64,000 nucleotides of DNA, taken from NCBI GenBank assembly GCA_003996215.1, contig QJPP01005188.1, positions 1-64,000 on the forward strand, written 5' to 3'. How positions within the stretch are numbered: the first letter of the stretch is position 1; the number at the start of each line of letters is the position of its first letter. Positions 56,569 to 64,000 of this stretch are shown here, piece by piece. This stretch comes from Jaltomata sinuosa. Taxonomy: Eukaryota > Streptophyta > Magnoliopsida > Solanales > Solanaceae. The position numbers and the translations under genes were made by a program. The notes beneath the pieces are model-generated. The model was not told the DNA's origin. It did not search any database and was given only the letters and a program-made list of their open reading frames with translations.

Positions 56569-57024
56569 AAAAATAGTCTAACTTTTTAAAATTTAAGTTA
56601 TAATTATTAGTTTACTACAGTTTGAAATTTAAAAGGTTTGAAAGTTTCAAACTTAAGTTATAGTTTGAAAGTTTAAGTTATAGTTTGAAATTTATATCAG
56701 TTTAACACTTTCTTTAACTTATTAAGTTATACTTTAAAAAAAAGATTAAAAAATAAGTTATAGTTTGAAATTTTTAAACTAACTATTTGAATTATAAAAA
56801 ATCAAGTTTCAATCTAAATTAAAACTTTAAATAATTTTTTTTAAAAAAGGTTGGGGGACCTGGATCCGACCTGGTACCGATCCGGTTCGGTCCCGGTATA
56901 TTAGGGGTACGGGACGGGATGGGTCCCACACCGGTACGGACCCGGTTCGCCGGAATCTACAGTTCAAAGGTACCAGGCCATCCCGGTTCCGACGGATACC
57001 GGTTCGGACCCACTGCCAGCCCTA

Positions 57025-58172
57025 CCCATCCCTCATCCCAATTGACTTCTAAGTGGTGTTATCACACCCCCCCCCCCTCCAAACCTCTTCTCGGGCAGCC
57101 CAATTTCCCAATTTAAGGAAGTGTTTGTCACGAACAAATCCTTTCTTGCCACGTGCCAATTTCATTTTAAAAAAATATTTTTCCTTCTTAGTTATATTTT
57201 CCTTATTTTATTTCTTTTTCTTTTCTCTCTCTTTCTTCCATTGTCAACAACCTCTCCATCCCGGTCATCTTCACCCAACACCACTCTCCATTTCTACATC
57301 ATCTAATAGAAACCAACTAAGGAAACATCACTAATTCCATAAACATCCACTCCAAGTTCATCATTCAATCGTGTGAAAACTAACAGCTACCTTTCCACCA
57401 TCTGCCCACCTCTCTTTAGCAACCAAGAACAAAACACGAGCACGAACCACGATCCCAAACAATCATGTCACAACTCTCTTCTGATTAAGGGAAAACAAAA
57501 TTTCTCGTTTTTCTTTTATCAAGCAACCACATAGGCCATACCATGTTCAATACTGATTGATCCTGGACCTTCCCCCTTTAATTTTTATTTTAATTTTTGC
57601 CTCAAAAAAATTGAAGGGAGAAGGATTATGAAATTGTGTTTCTGAAGGGAGAAAGAAGCTTTCCAGTGGCATTACCATATGGCCAAAAAAGGCTACCTCC
57701 ATTCTACCAGCAAACCCTTTCTTTTAGTCAGGCATAACGCAAGGTGTCTGGAGGAAAAATAACAGGAAAAAAACATTGATGTGGTGGGATGTTTCGGCGA
57801 CGCGGCGACTCAAGCATCAATAGTAGATTTTGCGGAAGAAAAGAGGAGGGGAGATATTGATCTAGATTCAATTCAAAAGAACAGAAAAGAAGACAGGAAA
57901 ACAAATGGCAAAAAGAGAAGAAAATTAAAAATAAAACAAGCATCTCCTCTGGGTTGATTTGATCAGAAAAGTAGTATACCTCCGACTGAATCAATATCGC
58001 GTTCTCCTTTGCTGCTATTTCATTTTATGTGTGTTTGACGGGGCGCGGAGCTTAAGAAAATAAGAGAAACTTTTGAATTTGTGATTTTAAACTAAAAATA
58101 TGTGTAATATACCAAAATGTCTTTTGAATCCTGTGGTCTTGAATATAAGATATGAGATATTGAAATTAAAGA
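57025..58172. other. Intergenic or intronic sequence, no gene recognised
   Basis: It includes a C-rich run at 57066-57079, a T/C-rich tract at 57170-57240 and a frame at 57728-57994 (minus) without family resemblance. No supportable gene. Confidence 0.4.
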
Positions 58173-58180
58173 GTTACTAC

Positions 58181-58549
58181 CAGTGTTATCAAACGCGCGC
58201 TTAAGCCCTGAAGCGAGGCTCAACGTATTGAGCGCTTCGTCTCGCTCAATGTGCGCTTCAATGTCGTCATCTAGGTTCTAAAACATACTTTTCCTTTTCA
58301 AAGAGCCTCTACTGAAGAGACAACACTAAACAATTGATATTTCACATTATCGTAATTTGTTTTTCAATTTCTTTATTCATATATTTGTCATTCATGCTTA
58401 TAATTATTAGTAGTGGACTAAACATATATATTTGTAATTTTTCTCCCTTTGCTCCTTTATCATTAAAGCTCACGCTTTATTTGCGCTTCGCACTTAAAGC
58501 CCCAACAGACCTTAGAGCTTTTTTACGCTTTTTGCTTTTGATAACGCTG
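58181..58549. mobile_element. hAT MITE (369 bp) with perfect 8-bp target duplication
   Basis: Termini are CAGTGTTATCAAACGCG and, on the other strand, CAGCGTTATCAAAAGC. The 8-bp duplication GTTACTAC is perfect (58173-58180 and 58550-58557). Subterminal sequence is rich in GCGCTT and AAGCGC; there is no coding capacity. Confidence 0.88.
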
Positions 58550-58557
58550 GTTACTAC

Positions 58558-58984
58558 ATATAGAAAATGGCATTCTTTTTTAAACAAACTGGAAAAAAAA
58601 AAGTGAGACACATATTTTAAAAATCGAGGGAGTAATAGAATACATTTAAAAATTGTTGCAAAAATAAAAAATTTAATCTTGTTTTCTTTTCTCACACTTC
58701 GTAAGAGTGATATACACTCTATGCTAGGTGGTCGAGAAAGGGGATAATAATACCACTTAGAAGTTGTAGCCTGACCCTCGAAAGAGACTGTAATCGCCAC
58801 CGAAAATAAACATGTTGTGTCGGGTGATAGGAATCCCCTGTGGTCAGCTCAACAGGCTGACAGTAAGCAGAAAATGCTGAGCAAAGCACTAGCCTGAAGT
58901 TCGTAGGTACTAGCCTACTAGGACCCCTGAAAACTTTAAGTATCTTTTTGGAAATCAGGGACTAGTTTAGGGAGGTTTATGTAT
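58558..58984. other. Non-coding sequence with a Stowaway-like end
   Basis: ATCGAGGGAGTA near 58625-58636 resembles a right Stowaway terminus, but no partner terminus is found. The rest holds nothing I recognise. Confidence 0.35.
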
Positions 58985-59578
58985 TCTCCCTTTAGAATAA
59001 GTAGAAGTATCCCCAAGATGAGTGTCAAATAGATGTGTAATGGATGTGTGACCATATAAATTAGACAAGATTAAAAGTGACCACACTCACAAAAGGTGAA
59101 AGAAGGCACACATTAAGGATAAGATGAGAAACGGTCGCTTGAAACAGTTCTTTCATATCTTGCTTCTACCTCCACCTACACTACTAGGTATGAAATAATG
59201 GTGAGGGGAGGTATTTAGGGATAAGGTAGACCTAAAATCACATAAAAAGAAGTTATCACCAAAGACCTAAAATCTATTGAAATCCATGGAGACCTAGCAA
59301 AAAATATGGCACAATCAAAGAAAAAGTTTTGTATAGGCTATACTAATTAGTTAGGATTAAGTTTTGGTAATGTTAGTTTACTTTAGGTCCAATTTTCTTC
59401 AGTCTTTTAATAAGTTAGTAGTAAATGTAGATAACGTCTAGGACATTTTATTTTGATTTTTAATTAGTATAATGTTGAACTGGGAACTGGGATGAGCATA
59501 AATGAAGCAATATCAATAGTGAGGATTTACAAAGCAATTCTAACTTGCTTGGAATTGAGGCGTTTGTTGTTGTTGTTA
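58985..59578 (+). mobile_element. Decayed RTE LINE 3' end
   Basis: The end CTAACTTGCTTGGAATTGAGGCG followed by a GTT-rich tail (59544-59577) is a standard RTE LINE terminus. Upstream, CAAATAGATGTGTAATGGATGTGTGACC resembles the coding sequence for the RMLRWMCGH region in diverged form. Exact left border unknown. Confidence 0.6.
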
Positions 59579-59600
59579 TTTATAGCCTGCTGATGTTTCT

Positions 59601-60066
59601 TGTTATTGGATAGAAATCCAACAATCAATGCAGCCAGCTATTATACCAGAAAAGTCAAGAAAAAAAAAATCATCTTCATCCACACTTATCGTCATTTCTT
59701 GAGGCTACAGGTACGTTCAGAATCTAGCAGCCAATATTGTTATAACATAAACTGTCTAGAACTGAATTGGAGTTTAAAAACACAAAGAACTCATTAAAAT
59801 TCCAGCGTCGCATTAACTTGGAGAACTTCTGAACTTATACAAGAAAAAAAAAGGGTAATTACTTCCTATCTAGCAGCCACTTACAAAGTGGATAAAAACT
59901 GAATGAGAAAATGTGCCACTATTAGCCATAAAGGGCCACTAACTTCAGAAAATTAAGCAACTAACTTTGACTAAGTCTTTAGCTAGAAAATAGGAAAGCA
60001 ATAAACTAATAAGTGTAAAAAATAGTAAAAACAATAAGCTGGAAGTAAAATGCCAATTGTCTAACA
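59601..60066 (-). repeat. 3' LTR of the copia element (left border estimated)
   Basis: The right border is firm: minus strand TGTTAGACAATTGGC begins directly after the polypurine tract. The left border is placed at CCAATAACA because TGTTA...TAACA form an inverted terminal pair; the partner LTR is not available to confirm it. TTGTATAAG near 59838 may be the TATA box. Confidence 0.65.
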
Positions 60067-60612
60067 CTCCTCCTTGGCATTTTTGTGACAAACGCCAATT
60101 CTTTGCCTCAGATCTTCAAACCTTTCCTTTCGCAGAGACTTAGTGAAAATGTCAGCTAGCTGGTTCTCGGAAGAGCAATGAACAAGCAACACTTCATTAG
60201 ATTGCTGGACTTCTCTAATAAAATGAAACTTGATCTTGATGTGCTTAGTTCGACCATGAAACACTGGATTCTTTGAGATTGAAATTGCTGAACTGTTGTC
60301 ACACCTGGTAGCTTCGGTTTGTTCATGTCCCAAGTCTTTCAACATCTTCCTTAGCCAGATAGCTTGGTTCACAGCAGATGCAGCAGCTATGTACTCAGCT
60401 TCTGCGGTTGATTGAGCTGTAGTTTCTTGTTTCCTAGAGCTCCAACTAAAACAACTTGTGCGCAAACAAAACAGATATCCAGAAGTGCTTTTGGAATCAT
60501 CCATGTCGCCGCCCCAATCACTATCAGAGTAACCAACCAGATTCATAGGCACTTCTGCCAATGCTGGAAAAAAAATTCCAAACTTGTTGGTTCCTTTAAT
60601 ATACCTTAACAC
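60061..60612 (-). pseudogene. RNase H of the copia element
   Basis: The frame is open for 183 codons: RYIKGTNKFGIFF, LVGYSDSDWGGDMDDSKSTS (first Asp), SWSSRKQETTAQSTAEAEYI (Glu), CDNSSAISISKNPVFHGRTK (Asp), then LADIFTKSLRKERFEDLRQR. The final stop codon TAG overlaps the first bases of the LTR. A frameshift near 60620 separates it from reverse transcriptase, so it is not expressed in the polyprotein. Confidence 0.88.
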
Positions 60613-60616
60613 TCTT

Positions 60617-61383
60617 TTAGCAGCTGTAAAGTGTGTCTCTAGGCGAATGCATGAATCTAGAGAGCAAACTTACAACAAATAGAATGTCAGGTCTGCTTGC
60701 GGTTAAATATAGAAGGCTGTCAATTAAGCTTCTATACATACTGTCATCCACTTTTTCAGAATCCTCATCATTGCCAAGTTTCACACCAGTAGAGATTGGA
60801 GTACTCACAGGTTTGCAGTCTTGCATTTTGAACCTGTTTAGAATATCCGAAATGTATTTCTGTTGGCATATAAAATTTCCATCAGTGGCCTGCAACACTT
60901 CCATGCCAAGGAAGTACTTCATGACTCCAAGATCAGTCATTTCAAAGACTTTCTCCATTTCCTCCTTGAACCTTTGGATTAGTTCAATTTTGCTTCTTGT
61001 CACAAGCATGTCATCAACATAAATTGAGACAACTAAGGAATCACCACCAGTGACCTTCACATACAAAGTAGCTTCACTTTGACTTCTATTGAAGCCAAGT
61101 TGGATGAGATGATTGTCCATCCTTTCGTACCATGCCCTTGGGGCTTGTTTTAGGCCATACAAGGCCTTTTTTAAGAGATAGACTTGATCCTCTTTTCCAA
61201 GAATTGAGAAACCATCAGGTTGCTCTACATAGATCTCTTCAGCGAGCAAACCATTCAAGAAAGTCGATTTGACATCAAGTTGATGAATCTGCCAGGAATT
61301 AAGAGATGCAAATGCAAGAAGAAGCTTGATTGTGTCATACCTTGCTACCGGAGCAAATGTTTCCTGGTAATCCACACCATATT
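60617..61383 (-). pseudogene. pol: Reverse transcriptase of the copia element, main part
   Basis: It reads QYGVDYQETFAPVARYDTIK, QLDVKSTFLNGLLAEEIYVE (the usual D.K.AFL motif), KKALYGLKQAPRAWYERM, SLVVSIYVDDMLVTRSKIEL (the catalytic YVDD is intact), and TPISTGVKLGNDEDSEKVDD. It is cut off at its start by the hAT element at 61392-62289 and at its end by a one-base shift near 60620. Confidence 0.88.
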
Positions 61384-61391
61384 GTTGTGCG

Positions 61392-62289
61392 CAGTGTTTT
61401 GGACGGCGAAAGGCGACACAAGGCGACAAGGCTCTGCCTCGCCACGCGGCGAGGCGAGCGGCGAGGCGCTCGCCTTTTTGAAGTGCGGTGCCAATTAATA
61501 CCAAAAAATTAAAATATTTAATTGCACATATAAATAATCAAAATCTCAATAGCAATAATATATTAGCAAATATTTCAATTCAAAAACTAAAAATAGATTG
61601 TTCATAGTAGCAAATATTTTATTAGATTGAGACGCCATTGAAATTATTGTTAATGATCAACAATTACGATATTAATTACTAATTAATATATTATATAACT
61701 AAATTAGAGAAAAAAAACAGAGGAACAAAAGAAGAGAAAAACAGAGGAAGAAAAGAAGAGAAAAACAGAGGAAGAAAAGAAGAGAAAAAAACAGAGGAAG
61801 AAAAGAAGAGTTAAAAAACAGAGGAAGAAGTGAAAAATCAGAGGAAGAAGAAGAAGAAAGTAGAAAAAGAAATCAGAATATGAAGTAGAAGAAGAAAGTA
61901 GAAGAAGAAATAGAAAAAGAGTTACTTACCTATGGAGAAGTCGGACTGTCGGAGACTCGCTGGAGCTGGCCGGCCGGAGTTGCAGTCGCCGCCGGAGTCT
62001 GAACTCTGAAGTTGTTGCGTCTGAGTTACCCGTCGCCGCAGTCACAAGGTTTCAAGGTAAATATGGAAACAAGCCTAAAAATACTTTTATCTCTTAAAAA
62101 ACCCTAATTTTTTTAAAAAAATTAAAAGGCGTCGCCTTTTATCGCCGTCGCCGTCGCCTCGCCACATCGCCATGGCGTCGCCTTTTCGATCTGCAGTCGC
62201 CACGCAGCCTGGAGGCGAGATGTCGTCGCCTCGCCTCGCCACGTCGCTAAGGCGATAAGGCGATAAGGCGATCGCCTTTAATAACACTG
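61392..62289. mobile_element. 898-bp non-autonomous hAT element inside copia pol
   Basis: Termini are CAGTGTTTTGGACGGCG at the left and, on the other strand, CAGTGTTATTAAAGGCG at the right. The 8-bp duplication GTTGTGCG is perfect (61384-61391 and 62290-62297). Both ends carry dense GGCGA/TCGCC repeats (61400-61480 and 62125-62280). No transposase frame is present. Its position fixes the order of events: copia first, then this element. Confidence 0.9.
61710..61920 (+). repeat. Purine-rich minisatellite inside the hAT element
   Basis: About five copies of an ACAGAGGAAGAAAAGAAGAG-type unit of 24-27 bases, fading into GAAGAAGAAAG-like repeats. The strand asymmetry is extreme (almost no pyrimidines on the plus strand). 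Confidence 0.85.
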
Positions 62290-62297
62290 GTTGTGCG

Positions 62298-62763
62298 TAT
62301 CCCTTCACCACCAATCTAGCCTTATGTTTGCAAGTTGAGCCATTAGGATTGAGTTTTGTCTTGAAAATCCATTTTACACCAATCACCTTGCGATTTCTAG
62401 GCCTATCAACGAGTTGCCAGGTTCCATTATTCTCAATCATGTCTAGTTCAGCTTGCATAGCTCTCCTCCTTCCTTGAGAGTCTTTTGCTTCGGCATATCT
62501 TGTTGGTTCAGAGATAACCAAATTACACCGCTGATAGACATCTTTTAAGGCTCTGGTGACCCGTACGTCATCCACTAGTTCATCTTCTGCAAGTTGAGGC
62601 TGCTCTTTTGAAAACAAATCAGAATAAGAGTTCTTCTGATTTTTCCAATCCCAAGTAGCTGCTTCATCAAACTTCACTTCTCTACTGAGAATTAATTTTT
62701 CTGTATTCAAACGGAAATCCTGTAGCCTTTGGACGATGAACCATAGCCTATAAATATGCCCTT
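62298..62763 (-). pseudogene. pol: Copia pol, linker and start of reverse transcriptase
   Basis: From the right: KGIFIGYGSSSKGYRI after an in-frame stop (about 62762), then a frame change to NTEKLILSREVKFDEAATWD. The start of reverse transcriptase follows (MQAELDMIENNGTWQLVDRP, GVKWIFKTKLNPNGSTCKHK, ARLVVKGYAQ). It is interrupted at 62298 by the hAT element. The open frame continuing past 62298 is hAT sequence. Confidence 0.82.
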
Positions 62764-63879
62764 CTAAGCCTTGTTGTCTAGCTTACTCCTTTTAGGTTCT
62801 GGAACTTGATAATTGCATATACACCCAAAGATTCTGAGATGATGTACTGATGGTTTGTTTCCACACCAAGCTTCATATGGAGTCATGTCCTGCAAGGCCT
62901 TAGTGGGCAATCTGTTGAGCAAATATACTGAGGTATTGACTGCCTCCGCCCAAAACTGATTTGGGATCTTTGTTTCAAGCAAAAGACACCTGGCCATCTC
63001 CATTACAGTCTTGTTCTTCCTTTCTGACACGCCATTTTGTTGTGGAGTGTATGGTAATGTCAATTGGCGTTCAATACCTGTGCTATTACAAAACTCCACA
63101 AACTGAGCAGAAGTATATTCTCCTCCATTGTCAGACCTTAAAGCTTTAATACTGAGATTACATTGATTTTCTACTAAAGCTTTAAATTGTTTAAAAACAT
63201 TAAAGACTTCACTCTTCAGTTTAATGAAATAAACCCAACACATTCGGGTGCAGTCATCAATAAAAAGGAGAAAATACTTGTTACCACTCATGGAATCTGT
63301 TTTCATTGGGCCACACACGTCCGTATGAATGAGCTGAAGTTTCTGATTAGCTCTCCATACTTGATTTGCTTGAAATGGCAGTTTTGTTTGCTTTCCCTGC
63401 TGACAGGTTTCACAAACTTGAGCATTAGAAAGAAATTCAGGCATATTTTCCACTAATTCCTTCCCTTTCATCTCCGCGATGCTTCTCTGATTGAAGTGAC
63501 CAAACCTTTTGTGCCATAGGTTTGTACAAGTTTGTGAAGTACTAGTATAAGCCTGCTCGGTTACTTTGTCCCAATCAACTGAAAACATTTTGTTGCTCAT
63601 CTTGACACAAAATAATTCTACTCCAGAAGGGTCAGAAACAACACATTCACGAGTCTTAAAATGCAGTGAATAATTATTTTCAAGCATTTGTCCAACACTC
63701 AACAAATTTTGACTCATATCAGGTGTGTACAAAACATCAGGAATAGTTTTGATACCTGATATTGTTGAGATAGTCATTGTACCTCTGCCTTTGACTTCTA
63801 CGGCCTCACCATTTCCCACTTTTACTTTGGATTTGTAAGTATCATCAAGAAGTCTGAACATTTCAGCATCATTGCACAA
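62764..63879 (-). pseudogene. Integrase of the copia element
   Basis: It shows the pre-integrase HHCC region (LWHKRFGHFNQRSIAEM and VCETCQQGKQTKLPF), then the core with LIHTDVCGPMKT (first Asp), RSDNGGEYTSAQFVEF (second Asp) and NGVSERKNKTVMEMARC (Glu). It ends with YEAWCGNKPSVHHLRIFGC and a premature TAG after KLDNKA. The domain is open across 371 codons and its catalytic residues are intact, so this is the best-kept part of the element. Confidence 0.9.
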
Positions 63880-64000
63880 GTGATGTCTGCAGCCACTATC
63901 GAGAAGCCAAGAATCGGAGGATTCATTGGTTGAAAAGTACGAAACTGCAAAGAGTTGCTCCTCAAATGCATCAGCAGCTTCGGCTAGTTGTGCTTGTAAA
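63880..64000 (-). pseudogene. Protease region of the copia element, cut by the window edge
   Basis: The minus-strand frame of the integrase stays open to the edge. It reads AEAADAFEEQLFAVSYF and then SWLLDSGCRHHLCNDAEMF, where DSG is the aspartic protease triad in the usual copia WLLDSG context. No start is expected here because gag lies upstream. Confidence 0.85.

Larger units (their letters stand above)
52277..57024. mobile_element. Inverted duplication of a hAT transposon
   Basis: The outer ends are TAGGGCTGGCAATGGGTTCG at 52277 and its complement (ending TGCCAGCCCTA) at 57024. Two arms (52277-54303 and 54481-57024) are inverted copies of one element's 3' part; they look roughly 90% or more alike by eye. 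A 177-bp spacer with CCGGTACC-rich sequence joins them. Both outer ends are the element's 3' end. The flanking octamers (ATCTAAAG and CCCATCCC) are not a target duplication, so the whole did not arrive by a simple transposition. A transcript crossing both arms would fold into a hairpin about 2 kb long. Confidence 0.85.
59601..64000 (-). mobile_element. Ty1/copia element, 3' part; continues beyond the right edge
   Basis: On the minus strand the order is protease, integrase, reverse transcriptase, RNase H and LTR, which is the copia order. The polypurine tract AAGGAGGAG (60075-60067) directly precedes the LTR. The pol frame is closed by several small lesions and by an 898-bp hAT insertion, so the copy is inactive. 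Gag and the 5' LTR should lie right of the window. Confidence 0.9.

Noticed and set aside
52269..57032. 8-bp target duplication around the hAT inverted duplication
   Set aside because: The flanking octamers ATCTAAAG and CCCATCCC do not match.
57728..57994. 88-codon minus-strand frame with a hydrophobic core as a possible first exon
   Set aside because: No recognisable signal-peptide or domain context and no downstream exon; it does not resemble the N-terminus of the nearby acyltransferase.
62087..62297. C-terminal extension of the copia frame (frame 62710-62087)
   Set aside because: Beyond 62298 the frame reads hAT element sequence across a defined insertion border with target duplication, so it is not part of the copia protein.

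Overview
The window is nuclear plant DNA, most likely from a member of the Solanaceae. The evidence for this is an Au-type SINE, RTE LINE tails, long-LTR Tekay/Del Ty3-gypsy elements, Stowaway MITEs, CTRR-ending Helitrons and part of a plant DHHC acyltransferase gene with plant introns. It is repeat-dominated, A+T-rich intergenic sequence. I see no rRNA or functional tRNA gene and no bacterial or organellar operon. The only host gene I can support is the 3' part of a protein S-acyltransferase gene (PAT13/PAT14 type), with four exons on the minus strand between 46695 and 50727. Its DHHC-coding exons are not in the window.

Layout, left to right. 1-8264 is a Tekay-type Ty3/gypsy element whose 5' LTR lies outside the window. 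Its gag-pol is decayed by stops and frameshifts, and its 3' LTR is 4949-8264. 8265-10955 is the 3' part of an LTR from a second gypsy family (family B). 10956-16680 is A+T-rich DNA with minus-strand Helitrons, SINE copies and a Stowaway MITE. 15945-32197 can be read as one minus-strand Helitron of about 3.2 kb carrying a tandem array. It was split by a full-length family-B gypsy element (17728-27406, perfect 5-bp target duplication) and by a deleted copia element (28766-32159, perfect 5-bp target duplication). 32202-36300 is A+T-rich with no gene I can name. 36301-44545 is a rearranged cluster of gypsy fragments ending in a complete LTR (41157-44545). 44546-46400 holds Helitron termini and a hAT end.

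46400-50727 is the acyltransferase gene, with a 5'-truncated RTE LINE and a Stowaway MITE in its large intron. 52277-57024 is a large inverted duplication of a hAT transposon: two truncated transposase pseudogenes are transcriptionally divergent from a 177-bp spacer, and one arm carries a 438-bp MITE that the other lacks. 58181-58549 is a small hAT MITE with a perfect 8-bp target duplication. 59601-64000 is a minus-strand copia element, running off the right edge, with an 898-bp hAT element inserted in its reverse transcriptase.

The most interesting structures are these. First, the hAT inverted duplication resembles loci that produce long hairpin RNAs silencing related transposons. Second, a chain of same-orientation Helitrons is joined head to tail at the same motif. 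Third, different GC-rich palindrome clusters occupy comparable places in three gypsy LTR families. Fourth, the acyltransferase gene has either lost its catalytic half or contains a transposon-filled giant intron. Nothing here demonstrates a wholly new biochemical system. All comparisons were made by eye.
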